NCBI GenBank assembly: GCA_003166055.1
Contig: PMWR01000572.1
Span: forward strand, 4,721 to 21,239
Length of the DNA: 16,519 bases
Origin: Acidobacteriaceae bacterium
GTDB taxonomy: Bacteria > Acidobacteriota > Terriglobia > Terriglobales > Acidobacteriaceae
Direction of reading: 5' to 3'
Shown: positions 1 to 7,519 of the stretch, piece after piece
Position numbering within the stretch: the first letter of the stretch is position 1
Layout of the letters: every line of letters begins with the position of its first letter
The notes under the pieces: generated by a model
Databases searched by the model: none
Seen by the model: only the letters and a program-made list of their open reading frames with translations
What the model was told of the DNA's origin: nothing
Made by a program: the position numbers and the translations under genes

Positions 1-24
1 AGCCCCCGGCCAATAAAGTTCCGC

Positions 25-70
25 TAACTCCGCCAACACGTGCGCAGCGCGGATAACTCCGCCAACTCGT
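25..70. repeat. Short direct repeat downstream of dnaE2
   Basis: The 13-mer TAACTCCGCCAAC occurs perfectly at 25-37 and 54-66. The match extends to 17 bp with one mismatch (25-41 versus 54-70). The copies are 29 bp apart and sit just beyond the dnaE2 stop codon. The repeat may continue past the window edge, so its copy number is unknown. No function is visible. Confidence 0.6.
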
Positions 71-74
71 TGCC

Positions 75-3000
75 TCAATGAAAATCATGTGACCGGATAT
101 CTGCGCTGGTGATCTCCAACGGCTCAATCCGCTGCGCCTTCACGTGGATCACACCGTCCTGATTCTGCAGCGGTCCTTCGATCCGCAAAAAGCGGTTGCG
201 CGTCACCGTCATTCGATTCTGTTCAAACACATCGGGCGCAAGAATGATGTTGGCAATTCCGGTTTCGTCTTCGAGCGAGAGAAAGACAAATCCCTTCGCC
301 GTCCCTGGCCGCTGCCGTGCAATCACGCATCCGGCAACGCACACGCGCTGATTCCTGCCCAGTTGCTCAAGCTCCTGCGCGGAGAGGATGCCCTGTTGCC
401 GCAGCGCCGCGCGGTGATACGCCATGGGGTGTGGGCCAGTCGTCAGCCCGGTGCCTCCATAGTCTGCAGCCAGCCGCTCGTCCGTCGTCATCTTCTGCAA
501 CGGCGTGCCGTGCGAGCTGGACTCAGACAGACTCGCGTTTCGCAGTAACGGACCAACGGGCCTGCCAGCCTGTTCCACCTGCCACAGCGCATCGCGCCGA
601 TGCTCCACTTCGCCAAGCGAGTTCAGCGCGCCAATGCCGGCTAGTAGAACAAGTTCCTTGCGATTCAGCTCCGGCACTCGCCGCGCCAGGTCATCGACCG
701 ATGCATACATTCCTGTCTTGCTGCGTGCGCTCAAAATCTTCTCCGCGGACGCCTGCTTCAACCCCTTCGCGTAGTTGAAACCGATCCGGAGCGAAAGCGA
801 TCCATCCGCCTCCGCCTCCAGCGTACACACAGCTTCCGACCGCTGCACATCGAGCGGCCGCACGCGCAACCCGTGCCGCTGCGCATCCTTGATCAACACC
901 GCCGGCGAATAAAATCCCATCGGCTGATTGTTCAAGAGGCCGCAGGTAAAGGCCGCGAGGTAGTGAACCTTCAAATACGCAGAGGCATACGCAATCAGCG
1001 CAAAGCTGGCCGCATGGCTCTCCGGAAACCCATACATAGCAAACGAAGAAATGCCCTGCACAATATTGTCCTGCGCATCCGGCCCGATGCCGTTGCGCGT
1101 CATCCCCGCGCGCAGCCTGCCCTCCAGATCCTTCATGCGCTGCATCGATCGCCGCATGCCCACTGCCCGCCGCAGCTCTTCCGCCTCCGCGCCGCTGAAA
1201 CTCGCCACCGTCATCGCCATGCGCAGCAACTGTTCCTGAAACAGCGGAACTCCGAGGGTCCGTTTGAGCACCGGCTCCAGCGATGGGTGCGGATACGTCA
1301 CTCCTTCTTTTCCCTGCCTGCGCCGAATATACGGCTGCATCATCTTGCCCACGATGGGCCCAGGTCGTATGATCGCCACCTGCACCACCAGGTCGTAGAA
1401 GCGCACCGGCGCGTTGTGCGGAATCGACGCCATCTGCGCGCGGCTCTCCACCTGGAACATGCCCACCGTATCCGCCTTGCAAAGCGTCTCGTAGACCAGC
1501 GGATCCTCTGGCAGCGCAGCAAGGTCCACATCCTTGCCGTAGTGACGCGGGATCAGCTCGATCGAGTCTTTAATCGCAGCCATCATGCCCAGCCCCAGCA
1601 GGTCCACTTTGATCAGCCCCATGTCCGCGCAATCTTCCTTATCCCACTGAATCACGGTGCGCCCCGGCATCGACGCGCGCTCAATAGGTACCACCCCATT
1701 GAGCATCCCCGCGCAAATCACCATGCCGCCGGAATGCTGCCCAAGGTGACGCGGCAAATCCTGCATGCGCAGGCACAGATCGAGATAGCGGGCAATGCGC
1801 GGATGTCTGACATCGAAGCCCGCCTGTCCAAAGTGATGCGCCATCGTGTCGTTTTCCCCGCGCCACTCCCAATGCCCAACAAGGCTCGACAGCCGCGCCA
1901 GTTGATCGTCCTCAAAGCTCAACGCCTTGCCCACCTCGCGTGCCGCCGAGCGCCCGCGATACGTGATCACGTTGGCCGTCATCGCCGCACCCAGCGAGCC
2001 GTAGCGTTCATACACATACTGAATCACCTGCTCGCGTTGATCGCCGGAAGGCAGATCGAGATCGATGTCCGGCCACTCCCCGCGATTCTCATTCAGAAAT
2101 CGCTCAAACAGCAGTTCCATCCCCACCGGATCCACCGCCGTGATTTCAAGTGCATAACATACAGCGGAATTCGCAGCCGATCCACGTCCCTGCACCAGAA
2201 TTCCATTGCGCTGACAGTAGAGAATAATGTCCCAGACAATCAGAAAATATCCGGCAAACCCAAGCTTCGCGATTAGTTTGAGTTCATGATCCACCTGCGC
2301 GCGCGCCTTTTCGAGCAGCGCCCGCTTGGCCGACGATCCATACCGCTTGCGCACGCCCTCCTCCACGCGCTTCATTAAGAAGCTGTCCATCGTCTCGCCA
2401 TCCGGAACCGGGTAATGCGGAAATTCGTAGCCGAGATTGTCGAGCGTGAATTCGAGCCGGCTGCTCACGATGCCTGTGTTCGCAATCGCCTCCGGTATGT
2501 CATGAAACAGCGCCGCCATCTCGCGTGCAGGCCTCAGAGTCCTCGCAGCATTGAGCGCCAGCAGCCTCCCTGCCTGGTCGAGTGGCGTGTGGTGCCGAAT
2601 GCTGGTCAGTACATCCAGAAGCTCGCGGTCCTTCTCCGTCGCGTAGCGGACTCCACTCGTCGCAATCACCGGCAGGCGACACGTTGCGGCCAGCCCCAGC
2701 AGTGCCTGGTTGCGAGCCTCTTCGTCCCTCTGCCTGTGCCGCTGCAGTTCGATATAAAGATTGCGATGCCCGTAGATCGCAGTCAGCCGGTCAATAACCG
2801 TATGCGCCTGTCTGCCTTGCGCAAGCGCCGCGGCCAGTGGCCCTTCATCGCCTCCGGTCAAACAGATCATCCCATCAGAGAACTCTTCGAGATCGTCGAG
2901 CGTTGCCGCGCCTTCGGTCTTCGTTGCTTCGCGCATCTTGAAGCGCGTGATGAGCTGGCATAGATTTCGATAGCCCGTCTGCGATGCGCAAAGCAGCAGC

Positions 3001-3341
3001 AAGCGCGGCGGCTCTTCCGGACACTGATGCGGCAGCCATGCAGCGGGCGTGAGCCGTTTTCCAAACGAACCCACAGCAATCTCCGCGCCGATATGCGCTC
3101 TCACGTCGCACTTCTGCGCGGCAGTATGAAAGCGCGCCACGCCATACACGCCATTACGATCGGCCAGTGCCATGGCCCGCATGCCCAATTCCGCCGCACG
3201 CTCAATCAACGTCTCCGGCTGCGAAGCCCCGGCAAGAAAACTGAATGCGCTGGCCGCGTGCAGCTCGACATAATCGCCGTCGCTGGTGTGGGTCGGCGGG
3301 GTCCCCGGCGACAGGTCTTCGTCGCTGGGGTGCTCAGTCAT
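75..3341 (-). CDS. dnaE2: Error-prone DNA polymerase DnaE2 (ImuC)
   Basis: This is a C-family polymerase alpha subunit of the DnaE2/ImuC type (1088 aa), the catalytic polymerase of the SOS mutasome that copies past DNA damage. An N-terminal PHP domain begins with ELHAASAFSFLAGAS near residue 26. The palm carries GRGSAANS (about 385-392) and PDIDLDLPSGD, which supplies the D-x-D pair at about 426/428; KVDLLGL gives the third catalytic Asp near 580. A helix-hairpin-helix region and a C-terminal OB fold (around GFVFLSLEDETGIANIIL) follow, ending in SHDFH as is typical of the family. The ATG at 3341 overlaps the imuB stop by 8 bp (ATGACTGA), which suggests coupled translation. An in-frame ATG at 3365 is possible but adds only eight residues read from within imuB. 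The first ~15 residues (PSDEDLSPGTPP) are encoded by a copy of the 29-bp palindromic repeat. Confidence 0.95.
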   Translation of the reverse strand: MTEHPSDEDLSPGTPPTHTSDGDYVELHAASAFSFLAGASQPETLIERAAELGMRAMALADRNGVYGVARFHTAAQKCDVRAHIGAEIAVGSFGKRLTPAAWLPHQCPEEPPRLLLLCASQTGYRNLCQLITRFKMREATKTEGAATLDDLEEFSDGMICLTGGDEGPLAAALAQGRQAHTVIDRLTAIYGHRNLYIELQRHRQRDEEARNQALLGLAATCRLPVIATSGVRYATEKDRELLDVLTSIRHHTPLDQAGRLLALNAARTLRPAREMAALFHDIPEAIANTGIVSSRLEFTLDNLGYEFPHYPVPDGETMDSFLMKRVEEGVRKRYGSSAKRALLEKARAQVDHELKLIAKLGFAGYFLIVWDIILYCQRNGILVQGRGSAANSAVCYALEITAVDPVGMELLFERFLNENRGEWPDIDLDLPSGDQREQVIQYVYERYGSLGAAMTANVITYRGRSAAREVGKALSFEDDQLARLSSLVGHWEWRGENDTMAHHFGQAGFDVRHPRIARYLDLCLRMQDLPRHLGQHSGGMVICAGMLNGVVPIERASMPGRTVIQWDKEDCADMGLIKVDLLGLGMMAAIKDSIELIPRHYGKDVDLAALPEDPLVYETLCKADTVGMFQVESRAQMASIPHNAPVRFYDLVVQVAIIRPGPIVGKMMQPYIRRRQGKEGVTYPHPSLEPVLKRTLGVPLFQEQLLRMAMTVASFSGAEAEELRRAVGMRRSMQRMKDLEGRLRAGMTRNGIGPDAQDNIVQGISSFAMYGFPESHAASFALIAYASAYLKVHYLAAFTCGLLNNQPMGFYSPAVLIKDAQRHGLRVRPLDVQRSEAVCTLEAEADGSLSLRIGFNYAKGLKQASAEKILSARSKTGMYASVDDLARRVPELNRKELVLLAGIGALNSLGEVEHRRDALWQVEQAGRPVGPLLRNASLSESSSHGTPLQKMTTDERLAADYGGTGLTTGPHPMAYHRAALRQQGILSAQELEQLGRNQRVCVAGCVIARQRPGTAKGFVFLSLEDETGIANIILAPDVFEQNRMTVTRNRFLRIEGPLQNQDGVIHVKAQRIEPLEITSADIRSHDFH
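3301..3329. repeat. 29-bp palindromic repeat, copy 1 (inside dnaE2)
   Basis: This copy starts GTCCCCGGCG and ends GTCGCTGGG. The arms CCCCGGCGAC and GTCGCTGGGG pair with one mismatch around AGGTCTTC. It matches the copy at 15588-15616 at 25 of 29 positions and the copy at 5734-5762 at 24 of 29. It lies in the first codons of dnaE2 and is translated as PSDEDLSPGT. Confidence 0.6.
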
Positions 3342-4830
3342 AGAAAGCCACAAGCTGCCACGCATTCCGCGCGTGATCCAGCATCAGCAGGCACGCGATC
3401 GATGTTTCCTGGCGCGTTGTAGCCAGCACGTCCCACTCGTCCGCATCCCACCCGTCCGTCGACCACCAGCACCCGCTCGTTCGCCACGGACCATACGCCG
3501 CTGTAATCTCAAAACTCCGCTCCGCATCGCGAAATTTCCGCGGCCTGTCGCCCTGCATCACCACCGACACCGGCACAGGCGGCCGCATCCGTCGCAGCGC
3601 CATCTGCGGCCCATCGGTCTTCGCCGTGCTGGCATTTGTCGAAACAACAAACTGGCCCATGCGAAAACTGCCCGGCCTATTCGAGTCTTCCAGCACCGGC
3701 GAGCCAACGCGATCTTCGCCGGTAATCGCCTTGAGCCGCGCTATGGTTACGTCCAGCCGCGAAGGCTCCGGAGTCTGCGGAGTAAACAGCCCCAACTGCA
3801 CCGTGCTCGATTGCCCAGCCTCCGCGCTCAGGTTGAATGAATGCACGGCTGCCTGCGGTGGATGCGCCGCAAACTCCAGTTGCAGCAGCTTCAATAGAAA
3901 CTTCCGATCCGCCGAAGCCAGCGCCGGCCGAATCGTTCCGCTGTGCGTACGTCCCTCTGCAAGCTTCATCTGCAAAGTGAGTGACGCCAGAGACAACGCC
4001 CGCGACGCGGCTCGCGCCACCAGGCAATCGATCATGCGCGCGCCCACAAACAGCAGCGACTCCATCTCTTCCACCGGCGTCTCAAACTCGCAGAACTCCT
4101 CCAGTGCAAACTCCGGTTCAATGGGCTGAAACGTATGCGCCTGCTCGCCGCGCGCCAATGCTCTCCACATGCTGGCATGTTGGCCCAGCCGCGTAATCAG
4201 GTCCGTCTCCGGCAGCGCCGCCAACTCCCCCAGCGTGCGAATCCCCCACACCGCAAAGGTCTCGGCCTGATCCGGCCCAAGCGCGAGCGCCGCCAGCGGA
4301 AGTTTGCCCAGTTGCGCTGCTTCCTCGCCTTCAGGAATCACGGTTACGCCGCGTGAGTTCGCTGCCTTCAACCGTGCGGTATGAAAGTTGGCGCTGACCG
4401 CAATCGACACGCGAAACCCCGCTGTAGCCAGCGCAGCCCGCAACCTTTCCGCCAACCTCTCCGGCGGCCCAAACAGCCTTCCAGTCCCAGCAATATCCAG
4501 CACGTAAGAACACGCGGTTCCATAGCTCGCCGCCTCGATGCGCGGAGAATAATACGCAGCGCACTCCCGCACCACCGCGCGTGCCGCTGCCTCGCTTTCC
4601 GTCGATCGCGACAGCAGCCGAAGCCCGGCAATCGCTTCCGCCTCCAGTCGCGTCATGCCGCACACCACGCCTCTGCGCTCCGCATGCCGATTGAGAGCGC
4701 AGATCGCCTCCAGCGGCGCGCGTCCTTCCAGCACGGCAACCGGCTGCGACTGCATCTCCGGGCGCAAGCGCAGCAGCGCCTGCGCCGGAAACTCCGCCGC
4801 ATGCACACACAGGTAGAGTTGCTCGCTCAT
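3334..4830 (-). CDS. imuB: ImuB, catalytically inactive Y-family polymerase-like mutasome adaptor
   Basis: ImuB (498 aa) links the mutasome to the replication clamp and brings DnaE2/ImuC to the primer end. It has the Y-family fold without activity: the N-terminal strand reads LYLCVHAAEFPAQAL where active enzymes have an Asp-rich D-x-D-x-F-F motif, and SYVLDIAGTGRLFG lacks the usual acidic D-E pair. A beta-clamp-binding motif, QLGLF, is at residues 345-349. The C-terminus (GPWRTSGCWWS, DEWDVL and a final YD) is characteristic of ImuB. The start at 4830 is chosen because AGGAGG lies 7 nt upstream and the ATG overlaps the imuA stop (ATGA). A longer frame to 4869 has no better signal. The stop overlaps the dnaE2 start. 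Confidence 0.92.
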   Translation of the reverse strand: MSEQLYLCVHAAEFPAQALLRLRPEMQSQPVAVLEGRAPLEAICALNRHAERRGVVCGMTRLEAEAIAGLRLLSRSTESEAAARAVVRECAAYYSPRIEAASYGTACSYVLDIAGTGRLFGPPERLAERLRAALATAGFRVSIAVSANFHTARLKAANSRGVTVIPEGEEAAQLGKLPLAALALGPDQAETFAVWGIRTLGELAALPETDLITRLGQHASMWRALARGEQAHTFQPIEPEFALEEFCEFETPVEEMESLLFVGARMIDCLVARAASRALSLASLTLQMKLAEGRTHSGTIRPALASADRKFLLKLLQLEFAAHPPQAAVHSFNLSAEAGQSSTVQLGLFTPQTPEPSRLDVTIARLKAITGEDRVGSPVLEDSNRPGSFRMGQFVVSTNASTAKTDGPQMALRRMRPPVPVSVVMQGDRPRKFRDAERSFEITAAYGPWRTSGCWWSTDGWDADEWDVLATTRQETSIACLLMLDHARNAWQLVAFYD

Positions 4831-5600
4831 GCGCGTTCCTCCTGCGCCCACCTGCACGTCGCCGACCACATTGAAGCCGGCGGCTTCCGTATTCCCTGCA
4901 CATTGCTCAACTGCCGCTGTCGTTCCCGCCGCACCTCAAAACTGAATCCGGTCAGTACCGTCTCTCCCGCCGTCATCCCCTGCCGCGGCACGCATTCCAC
5001 CACCAGCGCCGCGCTCGATTGCGCATACGCTCTCTCCCCCAGCACCACCAGGCAGCACCGCGCGCGGTCTGCCGCCTGGCGAAAGCGGAACCACGTAGCC
5101 AGCGGAATCCGGCTCGCGTGCTCCGGCGCCGTGTCGCCTATGTCCAGCACAATCGCCGCAAACCCGCCCGCCTGCAGCAGCAGATCGGTGGAGCGGATCG
5201 CCTGATCGAGCCGCGTCCAGGGCCTGCTCTTTGCCGCCGCACTCGCACTCCTGCAACGCACCCAAAGCAGTTGCCGCAGGCTCACGCCATTAGCCGCTGC
5301 CGACTCCGGATCGAAGGCGTCCCCGGCATCCACCCAGGCCGCAACCTGGCCCTCCAGCGTTCTATGTGCAAGAAAAGAAAGCGCCAGGCTCGTCCGCCCC
5401 GAGGATTTCTGCCCCACCACTTCGCTGATCGCCCCCACCGGCAACCCGCCGTCCAGCAGCGCGTCCACCGCGGCAATCCCGGTAGTTGCGGTCTCGCGAA
5501 TCGTTCGCGGAACCGGCGTCAACGCCGACGGAAACCGGCGTTCGAGAGCGTGCTCGATCTGGATGCGAAGGGCAGAAGAGGAGGTCATAGCGAGAGACAT
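4827..5600 (-). CDS. imuA: ImuA, RecA-like mutasome accessory protein
   Basis: This 257-aa RecA-like protein is the first gene of the imuA-imuB-dnaE2 operon. ImuA proteins take part in damage-induced mutagenesis with ImuB and DnaE2. The RecA resemblance is visible in GQKSSGRTSLALSF (Walker A region, 63-76), AAWVDAGDAFDPESAAANGV (about 87-106, compare the RecA IDAEHALDPEYA region) and FAAIVLDIGD (Walker B, about 147-156). The Walker A lysine is replaced by arginine (SGRTS), so normal ATP hydrolysis is doubtful. The ATG at 5600 has a purine-rich AAAAGG a few bases upstream; a second in-frame ATG lies four codons in. The stop overlaps imuB by 4 bp. Regulation by SOS/LexA is expected from the family, but I could not identify a convincing LexA operator. 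Confidence 0.88.
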   Translation of the reverse strand: MSLAMTSSSALRIQIEHALERRFPSALTPVPRTIRETATTGIAAVDALLDGGLPVGAISEVVGQKSSGRTSLALSFLAHRTLEGQVAAWVDAGDAFDPESAAANGVSLRQLLWVRCRSASAAAKSRPWTRLDQAIRSTDLLLQAGGFAAIVLDIGDTAPEHASRIPLATWFRFRQAADRARCCLVVLGERAYAQSSAALVVECVPRQGMTAGETVLTGFSFEVRRERQRQLSNVQGIRKPPASMWSATCRWAQEERA

Positions 5601-5619
5601 ATTCGCCTTTTCTTCGCTT

Positions 5620-5649
5620 AATGTTCCTCCAACTCCGCTCGTCTGTCAA
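5620..5649 (-). promoter_or_regulatory. Candidate sigma-70-type promoter of imuA
   Basis: On the minus strand a perfect -35 hexamer TTGACA (5649-5644) is followed after 18 bp by AACATT (5625-5620) as a poor -10. It sits about 20 bp before the imuA start. The spacer contains GTT-N5-AAC, a weak inverted element that could be an operator, but it matches no LexA box I know. Confidence 0.4.
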
Positions 5650-5712
5650 TCAGCGCAATTCCTGAGATGCTGTGAATCTCTCGCTCGCCGAGCAATTCCG
5701 GCAGCCGGGAGT

Positions 5713-5780
5713 CCATCCATCGAGCGTCCCGGAGTCTCCAGCGACAGGTCTTCATAGCCGGGTGGGTGGTCGATGGATGG
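5713..5780. repeat. Inverted repeat with nested stem
   Basis: CCATCCATCGA (5713-5723) is perfectly complementary to TCGATGGATGG (5770-5780). A second inner stem CCCGG (5728-5732) / CCGGG (5758-5762) is nested inside. The 29-bp palindromic repeat (copy 3) occupies the centre. In transcripts it could form a cruciform-like hairpin of roughly 70 nt. Confidence 0.6.
5734..5762. repeat. 29-bp palindromic repeat, copy 3 (intergenic)
   Basis: This copy starts GTCTCCAGCG and ends ATAGCCGGG, with GCGACAGGTCTTC unchanged from copy 1; 24 of 29 positions are identical. It is in the same strand orientation as the other two copies. Its own arms are less self-complementary than those of copy 1, but it is enclosed in the larger inverted repeat. 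Confidence 0.5.
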
Positions 5781-5850
5781 GAGACCACAAGGCCAACCGT
5801 CGGCCATCGAGCCTTCCAGGTACCGCCAGGATTCCGCAAGAAAAAAACAT

Positions 5851-5881
5851 TTGGCGACATCTTGCAGGAACTTGATACGAT
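5851..5881 (+). promoter_or_regulatory. Weak candidate promoter of the AAA+ ATPase gene
   Basis: TTGGCG (5851-5856) and the extended -10 TGATACGAT (5873-5881) are 19 bp apart and about 100 bp before the start codon. This is the best match I see in the gap, but it is far from consensus and could be chance. Confidence 0.25.
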
Positions 5882-5978
5882 GCCAGCATCTCCCTTTTCT
5901 GCAGGTCCAACAACAGGGCACAGGGAGTTGTGTTAATTCTCAACTTGGTTCTCCCCGGAGGGCGTCATCAAAGAGCGA

Positions 5979-7454
5979 ATGAGATTGGGCGATCTGCTGC
6001 TCGAAGCGAAACTGATTACCGACGCACAAATAGCAAAAGCACTTGAAATTCAGGCGGAGACGGGTGGCCGTCTGGGTGACCTTCTGGTCGAGATTGGCGC
6101 CATCTCCAAGGCCACCCTGCACTCTTTTATCCACCGCATGCCCCGCGAGCCTGCAGACCTGGGGTCGATCGGCATCGACTCCATCGCCCTGCTGAGTTTG
6201 CTGATGAGGATGATCTATGTAGACCACCTCGAATCGGTCCGCCAGTTCGTCGAAGGCATTAAGCTCCCTTACACCCTCGTGCTTGAACTGGTGCAGATGG
6301 GGGTCGACCGCAAGCTGCTCCAAAATCTCGGAACACGGGATTCCGAGAACATGGCCGACATGAAATTCACGTTTACCGATGCGGGCCGGCGTTGGACGCT
6401 CGACGCCCTTGAACAGGTGCGCTATACCGGTCCCGCTCCGGTAACACTGGCCGAATTCTCCAACCAGGTCCGCCTGCAGAAGATCACCAACGAAACCATC
6501 ACCTACGAGCGTATCCGCACAGGCGTTGGTGAACTCGTTGTCGAAGGCAACATCATTGAAAGCGTCGGGCCGGCCTTGAACTCCGGCCGCGCCATCCTGC
6601 TCTATGGCCCGCCTGGCAATGGCAAAACCTCCGTCGCGCTCAGCTTTGCCAACGTATTCACTGACGTGATTTATGTGCCCTACGCAGTCTATGTCGAAGG
6701 CCAGATCATGCGCCTCTTCGACCCCAGCCTGCATACCCAAATCCAGGCGCCTGAGCTTCCCAAGGACGACGGCATGCTCTCTTTTGTCCGCCGCGAGGAA
6801 TATGATGCGCGCTGGGTTCCTTGCCGGCGGCCCTTTGTCATCACCGGCGGTGAATTGACCCTGGATATGCTCGATCTGCGTTATGACGCCACGGCCAATT
6901 ACTACGAGGCTCCCCTTCATGTGAAGGCCCTGGGCGGTTGCTTCATGATCGACGACTTCGGCCGTCAACTCGTATCGCCAAAGGCCCTGCTGAACCGCTG
7001 GATCGTGCCTCTCGAGAACCGCTATGACTACCTCAAACTGCATACCGGCAAGAGCTTCACGGTGCCTTTCGAGGAACTGGTCATCTTCTCCACCAACCTT
7101 GAGCCCGAAGACCTGATGGACCCCGCGTTTCTGCGCCGCCTGCCCTACAAGATCGAGGTCGGAGGACCATCGGTCGAGATATACAAGATCATTATGCAGA
7201 AAGAGTGCGAACGCCAGGGCCTGGACCTTCCCGATGAGACCTTCAATCACATCGTGCACAAGGTGACCGTGGAAAAGGAACTGGAGTTGGCCAAATACCA
7301 ACCGAAGTTCATCGTCGATCAGGTGGTGGCCACCTGTCGTTTCATGGCGCAGCCATCCCATTTCGAGCCCAGATTCGTCGATTACGCCATCGATAATCTA
7401 CGCACCAAGCGGCATGGACCTCCGGCCGTCACATCCGCTGATGTGGGTCATTGA
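5979..7454 (+). CDS. AAA+ ATPase with N-terminal MshEN/GspE-N-like domain
   Basis: This 491-aa protein is probably a cytoplasmic ATPase; its function is not known to me. Residues 2-50 hold two tandem repeats, RLGDLLLEAKLITDAQIAKA... and RLGDLLVEIGAISKATL..., 29 residues apart. They match the RLGxxL...G/K-L-I...L...Q pattern of GspE-N/MshEN domains, some of which bind cyclic-di-GMP. Residues ~60-155 look like a winged-helix linker (FTFTDAGRRWTLDALEQVRYTGPAPV). The AAA+ core has Walker A GPPGNGKT (210-217), Walker B CFMIDDFG (321-328), a sensor-1-like STN (371-373) and an arginine pair RR (386-387) in DPAFLRRLPYKI. No membrane segment is seen. ATG 5979 has only a weak nearby signal; GGAGGG is 16 nt upstream. 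It is monocistronic and convergent with the ROK gene. It is not a classical pilus ATPase, since the Asp/His boxes of GspE are absent. Confidence 0.85.
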   Translation: MRLGDLLLEAKLITDAQIAKALEIQAETGGRLGDLLVEIGAISKATLHSFIHRMPREPADLGSIGIDSIALLSLLMRMIYVDHLESVRQFVEGIKLPYTLVLELVQMGVDRKLLQNLGTRDSENMADMKFTFTDAGRRWTLDALEQVRYTGPAPVTLAEFSNQVRLQKITNETITYERIRTGVGELVVEGNIIESVGPALNSGRAILLYGPPGNGKTSVALSFANVFTDVIYVPYAVYVEGQIMRLFDPSLHTQIQAPELPKDDGMLSFVRREEYDARWVPCRRPFVITGGELTLDMLDLRYDATANYYEAPLHVKALGGCFMIDDFGRQLVSPKALLNRWIVPLENRYDYLKLHTGKSFTVPFEELVIFSTNLEPEDLMDPAFLRRLPYKIEVGGPSVEIYKIIMQKECERQGLDLPDETFNHIVHKVTVEKELELAKYQPKFIVDQVVATCRFMAQPSHFEPRFVDYAIDNLRTKRHGPPAVTSADVGH

Positions 7455-7480
7455 TCGGAAGGATTCACTTCTTCACTGGT

Positions 7481-7519
7481 TCACTGTTTTTCGTCACTGT
7501 TTCTCGTCACTGCTTCTCG
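7481..7519. repeat. 13-bp tandem repeat between convergent genes
   Basis: Three consecutive 13-bp units, TCACTGTTTTTCG, TCACTGTTTCTCG and TCACTGCTTCTCG, fill 7481-7519, directly abutting the ROK stop codon at 7520. Degenerate TTCACTG pieces precede the array at 7464-7481. No hairpin terminator is visible in the 65-bp gap between the convergent genes. Confidence 0.75.

Larger units (their letters stand above)
5601..5978. other. Divergent intergenic region between imuA and the AAA+ gene
   Basis: This 378-bp gap separates divergent imuA and the AAA+ ATPase gene. It holds a candidate imuA promoter, an extended inverted repeat (5713-5780) around a palindromic repeat copy, an A7 run near 5841, and a candidate promoter for the AAA+ gene (5851-5881). 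Several open frames of 60-90 codons cross it in both directions, but none has a recognisable domain or a good ribosome-binding site, so I call no gene here. Confidence 0.6.

Noticed and set aside
873..2276. A 467-codon open frame on the plus strand
   Set aside because: It lies wholly antisense to dnaE2, is His/Arg-rich without any recognisable domain, and is explained by codon bias of the real gene.
5601..5660. A LexA (SOS) box upstream of imuA
   Set aside because: I looked for GAAC-N4-GTTC, GTTC-N7-GTTC and CTG-N10-CAG type sites. Only a weak GTT-N5-AAC is present, so no LexA site is called although SOS control is expected from the family.
5618..5921. Overlapping minus-strand open frames of 80-91 codons upstream of imuA
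   Set aside because: They cross the imuA promoter and an inverted repeat, have no good ribosome-binding site, and show no domain. Similarity to DnaE2's first residues is due to the shared palindromic repeat.
5940..7361. A 473-codon open frame on the minus strand
   Set aside because: It is antisense to the AAA+ gene, whose Walker motifs and MshEN repeats are unambiguous; the antisense product has no recognisable family.
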